Position numbers and translations under genes: made by a program. Below the pieces are notes generated by a model. It searched no databases, was not told where the DNA came from, and saw only the letters and a program-made list of their open reading frames with translations. From Sphingobacterium deserti (GTDB lineage: Bacteria > Bacteroidota > Bacteroidia > Sphingobacteriales > Sphingobacteriaceae), in NCBI RefSeq assembly GCF_000757725.1, contig NZ_JJMU01000072.1, positions 1 to 64,000 of the forward strand: a stretch of 64,000 nucleotides of DNA. Reading direction: 5' to 3'. Every line of letters starts with the position of its first letter. Position 1 is the first letter of the stretch. Below, piece by piece: positions 8,733-16,638 of the stretch.

Positions 8733-8848
8733 TAAGTCAAAAGTGAGAAGTCAAAAGTGATAAATCAAAATTCAAAAGTAATAAGTCAAAATTTATAAGT
8801 GAGAAGTCAAAAGTAATAAGTCAAAATTTAAAAGTGGGAAGTCAAAAA
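8733..8848. repeat. Degenerate tandem repeat with 7/14/21-base spacing
   Basis: Immediately after the HmuY stop codon lie about seven imperfect units starting AAGTCAAAA (or AAATCAAAA) and continuing with GTGAG, GTAAT or TTTATAAGTGAG. The units are 14 or 21 bases long, implying a 7-base base period. It is non-coding and AT-rich. Such arrays change length by slippage. It separates the first HmuY gene from the next lipoprotein gene. Confidence 0.8.
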
Positions 8849-8955
8849 TATACAAACCCGCTGCGGTAGACTTCGACACTCCGCTTGGATACAAATTGAA
8901 ATAAAAACCCCATAACGGATATATACAGCTTTTTTTAATTTTTTTATAAAACTAC

Positions 8956-9546
8956 ATGAACAAACTATTCAAAATTGCAGCGTTGGCCTGCACGATTACA
9001 ATGGGCTTTATGTCTTGCGGCAAAGATGAAAGTACTATTGTCCCAGTCTTGAACAATGAAACTGCTGTACAAACCGAAGCACAGGTAGAGGTGCTTGCAG
9101 GACAGAAAGTATTTTTTGATTTCAGCAGCAATGCGCCCACTGATAGCGTGAAGAGTATGGTCAACCTTTCAGGCATGTATGGCTCTACGCTTAAAAACTC
9201 GCAAGAAGGCGTCTATAAAATGGGATATTTCGACTTGCAGAACACATCTGTTTCTGCCTTGACGGTGGAACAGGTACTCGCTTCAAATATAACTTTAACA
9301 AACACCTTTACAATAGATGCAACATCGGCAGGCGCCCCTGCTGGCGCCACACCGTTTTGGATCGTATATGACTTTGCTAATAATCACGCTGTTTACCCGA
9401 CCGCAAATCGCTATATCGTGTTATATAAAGGAGATAACCTCTCGCCTTCCACAGATGAGCTATTCATCGTACAAGCAAAAACTGTGACCGCAGCTCGTGG
9501 AAATGCGTCGTACAAAATTGATGTTAAAAAGATAACCAAGAGATAA
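8956..9546 (+). CDS. HmuY-like lipoprotein, divergent (second copy)
   Basis: A 196-residue lipoprotein with lipobox GFMSCGKD near residue 20. Overall sequence is unlike textbook HmuY, but the C-terminal third has the same layout: aromatic WIVYDFANNHAVYP followed by RYIVLYKGDN and a last pair of strands ending KIDVKKI. The His in NNHAVYP lies one position from the THIM of the first HmuY and could be a haem ligand. About 105 bases of AT-rich sequence and the tandem repeat separate it from the preceding gene, and a hairpin follows it. The alternative is a generic beta-rich surface lipoprotein with no haem role. Confidence 0.55.
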   Translation: MNKLFKIAALACTITMGFMSCGKDESTIVPVLNNETAVQTEAQVEVLAGQKVFFDFSSNAPTDSVKSMVNLSGMYGSTLKNSQEGVYKMGYFDLQNTSVSALTVEQVLASNITLTNTFTIDATSAGAPAGATPFWIVYDFANNHAVYPTANRYIVLYKGDNLSPSTDELFIVQAKTVTAARGNASYKIDVKKITKR

Positions 9547-9600
9547 GCAAAAAAAATATCCGCACGGTCATAAAGTGTTCAATTCCAATTTAAATACTCA

Positions 9601-9629
9601 GAGACGCGTTTGCACGCGTCTCTATCTTT
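9601..9629 (+). terminator. Hairpin terminator after the second HmuY-like gene
   Basis: Perfect 9-base inverted repeat GAGACGCGT-TTGC-ACGCGTCTC followed by the moderately T-rich TATCTTTC. The T run is weak, so termination efficiency is uncertain, but position between two genes with a new promoter at 9691 fits a transcript end. Confidence 0.55.
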
Positions 9630-9690
9630 CAATAGCAAAATTCATAAACGAAAAATCATTTTTAATATATCGAATGTGAGGTACGTCAAC

Positions 9691-9716
9691 TATATTTGTT
9701 ATTATCTATAATGATT
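9691..9716 (+). promoter_or_regulatory. Promoter -7 box with overlapping operator-like dyad
   Basis: TATATTTG (9691-9698) is a perfect Bacteroidota -7 box. It is followed at once by TTATTATCTATAATGATT, containing the dyad ATTAT-CT-ATAAT (9701-9712). No clear TTG -33 box is seen. The layout of -7 box then AT-rich dyad matches the S41 promoter at 15266-15290. Predicted transcription start is near 9705, so the ATG at 9735 is the likely translation start. Confidence 0.5.
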
Positions 9717-9734
9717 TTAAATAAAAATAACGTG

Positions 9735-10538
9735 ATGATTTTATCAAAAGCCATACATCATAAGCTGCAAAGGATTAAGCACAGCATCTTCATAATATTC
9801 GTTTCGAGTATTCTCCTTTCGGCTTGTAGCAAGGGTAGCACGGAAGAACCTACCCCCGATCCGGATGTTCCGACAAATGATTCCATCTTTAATCGCTTGA
9901 TTGTTGTCAAAAATTTTGGCGAATTAATTCCGGTTGGTGCTGAACCAACAACACCGCAGTCCCCTATTTACTATAGTTTGGAAACAAATAGCGCTATTAC
10001 GGCAGATTACCAGCGTACCGCGCGTTGGGATATTTCTTTCGCAGACATATACCGCAGCAACATCAATTGCAACAATACACGTGCTGACGGTGGCGCGGGG
10101 GGGCCCGGCAAGGGAGGTATCCTTCTTCTAGAACAAGCTTTTGAAGATGTTGTAGACATTCCTGCCGATAATCTTTTCAAAACAGGAGACAAACCCTATG
10201 GCTTGGATATCAATGGTGCGCTAGGGGAAGATCTTGGCTGGGTGTTGTATGATTTTAGTGGGTCTTTAGTTCGCGATGGCGCGTACGACAATGCCCATAT
10301 TGCCTATCCATTGGATAAACCGCTTACCATAAAGTTGGAAAATGGACAACCAAAAACAGTGCCTGCGAGAACGATAGTGGTTCGCACAGCCAAAGGTAAC
10401 TACGCTAAGCTGAAGGTAACCAGCTTCTATAAAGATAAGCTGGATCGAGATTCGTGGAGAAGAAATGACCCGAAGCCATTCTTTTCTTTCGAGTATGTGT
10501 TGGCAAAAGCCGGAAGCAGCAAATTTGAAATCAAATAA
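9735..10538 (+). CDS. HmuY-family lipoprotein (third copy)
   Basis: A 267-residue lipoprotein (lipobox LLSACSKG) with clear HmuY features: TARWDISFADIYRSNINCNN mid-protein and GWVLYDFSG followed by ARTIVVRTAKGNYAKLKV and TSFYKD at the end. Compared with the first copy it has an insertion between the Trp-Tyr motif and the last strands, containing NAHIAYP. The position matching THIM in copy 1 has no His or Met (NGQPKTVP), so a ligand may come from the insertion. Frame-start codons at 9696 (TTG) and 9711 (ATG) lie at or before the predicted transcript start, so 9735 is used. The next gene follows after 17 bases. Confidence 0.8.
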   Translation: MILSKAIHHKLQRIKHSIFIIFVSSILLSACSKGSTEEPTPDPDVPTNDSIFNRLIVVKNFGELIPVGAEPTTPQSPIYYSLETNSAITADYQRTARWDISFADIYRSNINCNNTRADGGAGGPGKGGILLLEQAFEDVVDIPADNLFKTGDKPYGLDINGALGEDLGWVLYDFSGSLVRDGAYDNAHIAYPLDKPLTIKLENGQPKTVPARTIVVRTAKGNYAKLKVTSFYKDKLDRDSWRRNDPKPFFSFEYVLAKAGSSKFEIK

Positions 10539-10555
10539 AATTGACCATTAACCTT

Positions 10556-11539
10556 ATGAAAAGATTATATACATACATCATACTTCTGAGCAGTGTCATA
10601 GCGCACTCATCCTGTACAAAAACAGAAGATTTAGCCCCATTGCCACAAGATAAAATAACAGTTTTCAAGGTTGCCAACTTGCCTGATGACAATGTAATAT
10701 ATGGCGCAGTAGACAATCAAAAAAATACCGTTACCGTATACATCCCATACTATTACAGTTTAGTGGTTATCGACCCGGAGATCGAGGTATCTAACGGTGC
10801 AAAACTAGAAGGCGAGATATTACCCGTCCTTGTCGCGGAGGAAGAACAGACGTATACGGTCATCGCTGCAAATGGCGGTAAAAGAACCTATAAACTCATC
10901 ATCGAATCGCAAAATACACCATCTTTCGAAGCCGCTTGGGTTAGTACAAGTACCTTTTCCTTGCGAAAAGCGCCATTCACATCTCTTGTAGGTATTTTGG
11001 GAAATTTTGGACATACCAATACCGCGGCAACGGGTATCACATTGATCAACCAGGAAACTGGCGAACGTTTGGCTATGCCGGTACTTAATTCACTCAAGCC
11101 CGACAATCAAGGTTTTTATGTGCTCATCAATGAAGGAAATATCGATGCACATCGGATACCTGCGGACGCTAAGGCCGGTGTATATGACGTAGAAGTGCGT
11201 AATCTAAATCACGTTTACAAATTAAAAGAACCCTTGAATATCCGTTATGTCCAACCCAATCCGCATATACCGCTGGCGGGCGTACAGTTAAGTAAGAATG
11301 CTGATTGGAAAATAGGCCCCGCTTTGGGCACCGTGTTTCTGGATCCGAAGTCGGCGAAAGTAACAATAAATGGCAAAGATTATCCGCTTACCATAAAATC
11401 TCATTCCCGGACGGAGCTCATCCTAACGCTTCCTACCGACTTGCCGGTAGGGACATTTCCAAATGTCAATGTAGCATTTGAGTTTGAGGGATGGAATGCC
11501 GCAAATAAACCGACGACACTGATGGTATCAGGCACGTAA
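10556..11539 (+). CDS. Surface lipoprotein with DUF5018/Ig-like domains, partner of the third HmuY
   Basis: A 327-residue lipoprotein (lipobox HSSCTK). The N-terminal domain (about 25-125) has a DUF5018-like beta pattern, with ITVFKVANLPDDNVIYGAVD and later TYTVIAANGGKRTYKLII. It is followed by two further beta-rich segments resembling IPT/TIG or Ig folds. Proteins of this design accompany TonB receptors and binding lipoproteins in Bacteroidota and probably extend ligand-binding domains from the cell surface. The ATG at 10556 is preferred over the TTG at 10541 because it starts the lipoprotein signal directly. It is in an operon with the upstream HmuY-like gene. The molecular role is unknown. 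Confidence 0.65.
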   Translation: MKRLYTYIILLSSVIAHSSCTKTEDLAPLPQDKITVFKVANLPDDNVIYGAVDNQKNTVTVYIPYYYSLVVIDPEIEVSNGAKLEGEILPVLVAEEEQTYTVIAANGGKRTYKLIIESQNTPSFEAAWVSTSTFSLRKAPFTSLVGILGNFGHTNTAATGITLINQETGERLAMPVLNSLKPDNQGFYVLINEGNIDAHRIPADAKAGVYDVEVRNLNHVYKLKEPLNIRYVQPNPHIPLAGVQLSKNADWKIGPALGTVFLDPKSAKVTINGKDYPLTIKSHSRTELILTLPTDLPVGTFPNVNVAFEFEGWNAANKPTTLMVSGT

Positions 11540-11600
11540 AAAAGCATCCACAGACCCTGCGGGGCAGTATATATATTTATTTATTTCAACTTTATTCATT

Positions 11601-12173
11601 ATGAAAATTCAATCAATCTTTAAGACCACGCTGGCAGTAGCGCTTCTTTCGACAACCGTTTTAGCTACTTCTTGCGACAAGGAAAATGATGCATCTCAGC
11701 TTGAGCTTCAACAGGCACAGGCAGCAACGCCATATACAATTACCGGCCAATGGGGATCACCGTTTAATCCAACAGGCTGGACAAAAGTCTATGTCAATTT
11801 CGCGACAGCAAGCCAAAGCACATCATCAACCTCAACGCACCAAGTTGCTTTCGAACGTCAGGTCAATGGAAACATAGCTGCAGGTTCAGGCTACCAATTA
11901 CGTTATATCGCTAAAGCTATTGATAATGTGAGTGCTGCCGACTGGAGCTCAGCAACAGCAGCAGCGTCGATCGGTAGCGGCATCTGGTATAACTATGACA
12001 CCAGCACAAACGATTATGAAGCAGTAGATCCATTGACCGTTATTGTGGCGACAAGCACGGGCACTCCGGTTTACGCGGTAAAACTTGTTCGTTTTGATAA
12101 TATCCAACAGACAGGTTCGGGCAGCTCATTGCAAGTAAAAGCTGATCCTGTCATCGAGTACAAAGCACTTTAA
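11601..12173 (+). CDS. HmuY-like lipoprotein lacking the candidate ligand (fourth copy)
   Basis: A 190-residue lipoprotein (lipobox LATSCDKE). The C-terminal half follows the HmuY plan: GIWYNYDTSTNDYEAVDP then LTVIVATSTGTPVYAVKLVR, aligning with WFQYSLNTHIM and the KYAKLQL strands of the first copy. Where copy 1 has THIM this protein has NDYEA, so no His or Met is available there; Tyr could still bind haem. The early WD motif of classical HmuY is absent. It may bind a different ligand or no haem. A hairpin follows the stop and another Ig-like lipoprotein gene comes next. Confidence 0.55.
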   Translation: MKIQSIFKTTLAVALLSTTVLATSCDKENDASQLELQQAQAATPYTITGQWGSPFNPTGWTKVYVNFATASQSTSSTSTHQVAFERQVNGNIAAGSGYQLRYIAKAIDNVSAADWSSATAAASIGSGIWYNYDTSTNDYEAVDPLTVIVATSTGTPVYAVKLVRFDNIQQTGSGSSLQVKADPVIEYKAL

Positions 12174-12193
12174 GAGACGCTATATCAACTAAG

Positions 12194-12231
12194 CAGTTTG
12201 CAGGCCAGTGGATGGGTCGGCAAACTGTTTT
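12194..12231 (+). terminator. Hairpin terminator after the fourth HmuY-like gene
   Basis: Inverted repeat CAGTTTGC (12194-12201) and GCAAACTG (12220-12227) with an 18-base loop, followed by TTTT. It could attenuate transcription into the next lipoprotein gene rather than end the operon. Confidence 0.6.
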
Positions 12232-12270
12232 CATCACAACATCCGCATATCAATTTTAGTGAAATAGATC

Positions 12271-12951
12271 ATGCTACTAACTTTCATTTCCAACCAATCA
12301 AAAAGCATATTATTACTTAGCTTGTCAATACTCGCTCTAGCACAATCGTGTAAAACGGAATACGTAGATTTCCCATACAACGAGATTGAAAGCTTCTCCA
12401 TCGAGGATCCGGCAGGAAATCCACTGCATGCGAGCATCGTCGGCGACAAAATAATGGTCTATTGGCCGCCCTTAGTAGAACAGCCCGAAACCGTTACACC
12501 TACTATTGCAATTTCTGAACGCGCAAGTATACAGCCGGCATCGGGCACGCCAGTATCAATCGCTTCCAATGAACCTATAAATTACACCGTCACTGCGCAG
12601 GACGGAACGAAGAAAACGTACACACTTGTCTTCAACTACAACCAGCCTATTTTAATAGCCAACATCACTGATCAACAGTACGTGACGGGAGACATAGATT
12701 ACACCTATGCTTTCTTTCGAGTCTCCGGTCAAAATATCATAACAGATTCACTACAAACGGTTGCTTACCTTGTTGATAAGGATGGAATGGAAAGAAAATT
12801 AAACCTCGCAACCATCAAATCCACAATGATTACATTTAGCCGATCCAAGGCTACTGATCCCGCTCCGGGTCTGTACAGGATTAAACTAGTGTCGGGTAAA
12901 TACACCGTACTTACTGACCAATTTGAAGTTGTGCTCTTACAACCGAATTAA
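12271..12951 (+). CDS. DUF5018/Ig-like surface lipoprotein, partner of the fourth HmuY-like protein
   Basis: A 226-residue lipoprotein (lipobox ALAQSCKT). The N-terminal part (IESFSIEDPAGNPLHASIVG, then NYTVTAQDGTKKTYTLVF) matches the plan of the 10556-11539 protein, and a second beta domain of about 100 residues follows. It therefore looks like a shorter paralogue: each of the two is placed just after an HmuY-like gene, suggesting the pair was duplicated. It is probably exposed on the outer membrane. Function is unknown beyond this context. Confidence 0.6.
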   Translation: MLLTFISNQSKSILLLSLSILALAQSCKTEYVDFPYNEIESFSIEDPAGNPLHASIVGDKIMVYWPPLVEQPETVTPTIAISERASIQPASGTPVSIASNEPINYTVTAQDGTKKTYTLVFNYNQPILIANITDQQYVTGDIDYTYAFFRVSGQNIITDSLQTVAYLVDKDGMERKLNLATIKSTMITFSRSKATDPAPGLYRIKLVSGKYTVLTDQFEVVLLQPN

Positions 12952-13004
12952 ATAGTCTAGAAATATTAAAGGCAAAACTAAGTATGCGCCAGCAGCGTAT
13001 TACA

Positions 13005-13040
13005 AAGAAACAAAAGCCGGACTCCTGGAAGGGTCCGGCT
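13005..13040 (-). terminator. Terminator hairpin downstream of the PQQ-type dehydrogenase gene
   Basis: AGCCGGAC (13015-13022) and GTCCGGCT (13033-13040) form a strong stem. On the minus strand it is followed by TTTTGTTTCTTTG, which suits termination of leftward transcripts, though it lies 165 bases after the stop. It may also serve the plus-strand lipoprotein gene. The rest of 12952-13204 contains only a TTTGTAG-N8-CTACAAA dyad (13156-13177) of unknown role. Confidence 0.55.
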
Positions 13041-13204
13041 CACTTATACATCGCCATAGAGGCAATATATATATATTACTTATTTCGCTACGAAATTACA
13101 ATCTTTCCAAAAACTATATAACCTAAGATCTGTTAAAAAAACCTAATTCTTTAGTTTTGTAGCATAAATACTACAAATCACTACCTTTTCCTTAAACCGG
13201 AAGA

Positions 13205-14446
13205 TCAATAGATGCGATACAACCGCCCTTGATCGGTGATGGCATAAAGCGCACCATCCATACCTTGCGTTACATCTCTAAAGCGTTGATTCTCTCCAGC
13301 GAGCAATCTTTCTTCTCCAGCTACTTTGCCATCACGAATCACGAGCCTCACAATATGTTGCCCACTTAGCGAACCTATAAATAAATTGTGTCGCCACTCC
13401 GCATGATGGCTGTGGTTATAAAATGTCATTCCGCTAGGCGACACTACGGGATCCCAATAATACACGGGTTGCTCCATGCCGGGCATTTGCTGTATAGCGT
13501 CTCCTATCGCCTGACCACCATATTCGATACCGTAAGTAATCGTAGGCCAGCCATAATTTGCACCCGGTTTGATAAGATTTAATTCGTCGCCACCGCGCGG
13601 CCCATGCTCTCCCTGCCAAAGATCTCCCGTCTCCGGATGTATGGCGAGTCCTTGTGGATTGCGATGTCCGATAGAATATAGTTCAGCACGAGCAGCTCCC
13701 TGTGTAAAGGTTGGGTTATCTGGCGCCGCCTGCCCATCGGTTGTGATGCGAACAATTTTTCCAAGTGCAGACCCTACGTCCTGAGCCTGTGGTCGCGTGG
13801 CTAAATCTGATCTTTCCCCGGTACTGATTAGCAAATGTCCTGTCCTATCAAAAAGAATACGCCCGCCATAATGTAGTGTTCCTGCGTAAGCAGGTGTTGC
13901 GCGATAAATAACAGTTGCATTTTCGACCTGCCGTTCATTTGCAGCGAGCACTCCCCTTCCTACTGCAGTAAGATTGCCGCCCGCTTGAGGCTCGGAAAAA
14001 ACCCAATACACTCTTCGGTTTGAGGTAAAGTTAGGATCAAGGCAAATGCCAAGGAGGCCGCCCTGCCCTGCCGCGTCCACTGCAGGCAGCCCAGTGATGG
14101 GCTCGCTCAACTCACCAGCTGCCGTCGCTATGCGAAGAGTTCCACCTTTTTGCGTTATCAGGAGCCTTCCGTCAGGCAAACTTGTGATACCCCAAGGGCT
14201 ATTAAGTCCCGAACTAATGGCCTCAACAGTATAATTCATTGTGGTGCTTACGCCCGGCGCGCGAGTTTGCCCCACGAATGCCGGCGTATAGTCGGTTTCC
14301 GGTGGATCTGTTTCTACCGGCGGCCCCAATACAGTAGTATCTTGGATGGCATCATCGGTCCTACAGGAATGAAGCCCGGCACTAAAACTAAGGGCTAAGC
14401 CAAAAAAGATAGCTCCTTTGAAAAGAAATTGAACGAGATTTTTCAT
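13205..14446 (-). CDS. PQQ-dependent sugar (aldose) dehydrogenase-like lipoprotein
   Basis: A 413-residue protein with a lipoprotein signal (lipobox AGLHSCRT). It belongs to the six-bladed GSDH/YliI beta-propeller family: NSPWGITSLPDGRLLITQKG, TLHYGGRILFDRTGHLLIST with the likely catalytic His, and GEHGPRGGDELN with GANYGWP. Family members oxidise aldoses using PQQ and pass electrons to acceptors in the periplasm or cell surface. No PQQ biosynthesis gene is in the window, so the cofactor may come from outside or the protein may have another role. It is transcribed against its neighbours and separates the lipoprotein series from the HTH/S41/haem oxygenase part of the island. Confidence 0.85.
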   Translation of the reverse strand: MKNLVQFLFKGAIFFGLALSFSAGLHSCRTDDAIQDTTVLGPPVETDPPETDYTPAFVGQTRAPGVSTTMNYTVEAISSGLNSPWGITSLPDGRLLITQKGGTLRIATAAGELSEPITGLPAVDAAGQGGLLGICLDPNFTSNRRVYWVFSEPQAGGNLTAVGRGVLAANERQVENATVIYRATPAYAGTLHYGGRILFDRTGHLLISTGERSDLATRPQAQDVGSALGKIVRITTDGQAAPDNPTFTQGAARAELYSIGHRNPQGLAIHPETGDLWQGEHGPRGGDELNLIKPGANYGWPTITYGIEYGGQAIGDAIQQMPGMEQPVYYWDPVVSPSGMTFYNHSHHAEWRHNLFIGSLSGQHIVRLVIRDGKVAGEERLLAGENQRFRDVTQGMDGALYAITDQGRLYRIY

Positions 14447-14512
14447 AGTTAGCTGTATATCAGATTACATTCCATATAACATTGAACAGCGCATTAGGTT
14501 TTAAAAAATATA

Positions 14513-14549
14513 CCGATCGTTCGGATTTCGGTTCGACTGCGTATCTTTG
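14513..14549 (+). promoter_or_regulatory. Promoter with overlapping dyad upstream of the HTH gene
   Basis: TATCTTTG (14542-14549) fits the -7 consensus; TTCG at 14520-14523 stands 18 bases upstream as a possible -33 box. That -33 element lies inside the dyad CCGA-TCGT-TCGG (14513-14524), and the sequence continues with TTTCGG and later CCGAAAGTCGG, so several CCGA/TCGG half-sites cluster here. The arrangement suits autoregulation by the HTH protein encoded immediately downstream. Confidence 0.5.
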
Positions 14550-14611
14550 CGTATCCGAAAGTCGGACAGCATTACTCAAAATATATGCTATAAAATTATT
14601 CTATCTATATC

Positions 14612-15211
14612 ATGTACGGAGAAGAAACTTATAGGAAAGAATACGGAAAACAAGTTGAGAAGTACCTTGCGGCGTTTGGTCTGACGGAAGAAGATCTTGG
14701 AAAGCTAATCAACTCCAGCTCCGACAATGTCCGGGATATCGTTAAAGGTGCGGTTGGGCTTAGTTTAGGGAAAATGATAAAAATTGCGAATGTGTTCTCC
14801 GTGCATTATTATCAATTTGCCGACCCCGCCTATCCATTGCCCGAAGAAAGGCATTTATCACGAAGTACGCGGAAGAAGATAGAGAAACGCAAATCCATTG
14901 GTATTATAGTTCGTGACAATCAAAATCTGTTAGCTAAAGAGCTTGATAGGCTAATATCAATCGGGTTTCTTAGTAAACCTGTCACCGCTTCTATGCTCCA
15001 TCAAGCAATGGATAAAAGCCTCTCCAACAGAAATTCTACAGAAATTAGTAATCTACTAATTAAACGTCCTCGCAATCAGATCATTGCAAAACTATCAGCT
15101 AAAGTCGGCAAGCAAAACCTTTATATCCACAAAGATTTTTTGAAAAATCACGAACCGAATGGCTTGGATCTTTTTCAATCTGCAGCGGAGCAGGATAATC
15201 CGTTAAAATAG
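14612..15211 (+). CDS. HTH-domain protein, probable transcriptional regulator
   Basis: A 199-residue protein. Residues about 10-70 form an XRE-like helix-turn-helix (FGLTEEDLGKLINSSSDNVR then KGAVGLSLGKMIKIANVFSV). Residues 85-185 are basic and helical, with RSTRKKIEKRKSIG and a region around LLIKRPRNQI that could be a second DNA-contacting helix set. No enzyme motif is visible. It sits between the PQQ-type dehydrogenase (divergent) and the S41 peptidase gene, and its promoter carries clustered CCGA/TCGG half-sites. The target genes are unknown. Confidence 0.6.
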   Translation: MYGEETYRKEYGKQVEKYLAAFGLTEEDLGKLINSSSDNVRDIVKGAVGLSLGKMIKIANVFSVHYYQFADPAYPLPEERHLSRSTRKKIEKRKSIGIIVRDNQNLLAKELDRLISIGFLSKPVTASMLHQAMDKSLSNRNSTEISNLLIKRPRNQIIAKLSAKVGKQNLYIHKDFLKNHEPNGLDLFQSAAEQDNPLK

Positions 15212-15265
15212 CAAAATTCATAGTCGAATCAGCGATTTTAATAGAGCATAAGAAACCTAATCCCT

Positions 15266-15290
15266 TAAATTTGTTATTATTTAGAATAAT
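15266..15290 (+). promoter_or_regulatory. Promoter and operator-like palindrome of the S41 peptidase gene
   Basis: TAAATTTG (15266-15273) matches the -7 consensus TAnnTTTG. It is followed by the perfect dyad ATTATT-TAG-AATAAT (15276-15290). This is the clearest copy of the motif seen at haem-island promoters and would overlap the transcription start, as repressor operators do. No good -33 box is seen. Confidence 0.55.
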
Positions 15291-15305
15291 TTCAAATAGA
15301 AACGG

Positions 15306-16616
15306 ATGTATAGCTATCTACCTCAATTTCGTCATATTCAACGCGCTATAAAAAACGTAACGTTACGTTTATCCATTTTCTTTATGCTGATTTTGATATG
15401 CGTGCTTTTTTCCTGTGAAAAAGATGGAGGAGACTACGCTACCGACGAGGCATTGTCGCCGCTCACGGGCACGCGCATGCAATTGACATTAGACTCCATA
15501 TTTCTTTACAGCCGCCAAGTCTATTTGTGGGGAAAGAGTCTCCCCAGCTATGAAGAATTTAACCCTCGGCTACGCTATGGCTCTATCTCTCCCGAACTAA
15601 GTGCGTACCAAAATGAGTTATACGATATTACACAGTTCCCAAGCGATTTTAATGGTAAGCCCTTTGAATGGACAGGCATTGAACACCGCGCCAAATATTC
15701 CTATCTGGAGCGGACGACTGCGCTATCAACTTCCGAACGAAACGCGTCAATCGGGCTCAGCAACTTTGTGAACCATGTACAGTTTTGGGATATTGGCACA
15801 GCCAAAGTAGCTTACCTGTACCTCTCAAGTTTTCCGGATCTCGCACAAATACAGCAGGAACTCGACGATGTCTTCGTAAACCTGCAGAAAAGATCCGTTA
15901 CGCACCTCATTGTAGACCTGCGCCACAACGGTGGCGGTTTCCTCAACTCTGCCGTCCACTTAGCAAATCTTATCGCACCTCAACAGCTTAACGGCAGAAC
16001 GATGTTTGTAGAGCAATTCAATGAAAGCATGCAGAACGGCAAAGCCAGTATTCTACAAAAACAGATTTACCGTGATGCAAATGGCAAAACTGTCCAATAT
16101 CAAGGAAGGCTGGCCACTATGGCCGATGTAGACTATAGTGAACGAGCGAATACCGAGGTATTTGCAAAGCAAGGAAATTTTAATAGTGTTCAGCAACTGT
16201 ATTTTATAGTGTCAGGAAGAACAGCGTCGGCAAGTGAATTGTTGATAAGCAGCTTCAAGCCATACATTCCCGTAAAGCTAGTGGGGCAAAAAACCTATGG
16301 CAAACCCGTGGGCTTCTTCCCTATTCAAATCGATAATTACCGAATGTATTTGGCAAGCTTTCTTCTAAAAAATGCAGCGGGCTGGTCAGACTATTTTGAT
16401 GGGATTCCAGTAGATATTACGGTTAATGACACACTTACGGATAACCAATACATCGGCAATCCAGCAGAAAAACTACTGTCTACTGCTTTACGTGATATTG
16501 CTTCTGGAAAGCAAAACATTACGCCTAATGGGAGCTTCCTCGTAAAGAAAGAATTACTTCAAAATAAACGTTCACCTGTTATAAAGAACAATTATCACTT
16601 ATTACCCCCCAAGTAG
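15306..16616 (+). CDS. S41-family (tail-specific protease-like) peptidase lipoprotein
   Basis: A 436-residue lipoprotein (lipobox VLFSCEKD near residue 35). The peptidase core includes VTHLIVDLRHNGGGFLNSAV, the nucleophile Ser308 in GRTASASELL, and the general base Lys329 in GQKTYGKPVG, the Ser-Lys spacing normal for S41. An N-terminal helical region precedes it. The PDZ domain found in Ctp enzymes is reduced or absent, as in many Bacteroidota S41 lipoproteins. It is likely exported and digests proteins or peptides. Its promoter carries the haem-island motif, and haem oxygenase lies downstream, so a role in releasing haem from proteins is a possible but unproven inference. Confidence 0.85.
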   Translation: MYSYLPQFRHIQRAIKNVTLRLSIFFMLILICVLFSCEKDGGDYATDEALSPLTGTRMQLTLDSIFLYSRQVYLWGKSLPSYEEFNPRLRYGSISPELSAYQNELYDITQFPSDFNGKPFEWTGIEHRAKYSYLERTTALSTSERNASIGLSNFVNHVQFWDIGTAKVAYLYLSSFPDLAQIQQELDDVFVNLQKRSVTHLIVDLRHNGGGFLNSAVHLANLIAPQQLNGRTMFVEQFNESMQNGKASILQKQIYRDANGKTVQYQGRLATMADVDYSERANTEVFAKQGNFNSVQQLYFIVSGRTASASELLISSFKPYIPVKLVGQKTYGKPVGFFPIQIDNYRMYLASFLLKNAAGWSDYFDGIPVDITVNDTLTDNQYIGNPAEKLLSTALRDIASGKQNITPNGSFLVKKELLQNKRSPVIKNNYHLLPPK

Positions 16617-16638
16617 GTGAATAGACTAATGTAAACAA

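Noticed and set aside
8733..8848. Possible CRISPR array
   Set aside because: Units are short (14-21 bases), degenerate and without distinct spacers, and no cas gene is present.
13152..13159. TAGTTTTG promoter box on the plus strand
   Set aside because: It fits the -7 consensus but points only into the antisense of the dehydrogenase gene, with no -33 box.
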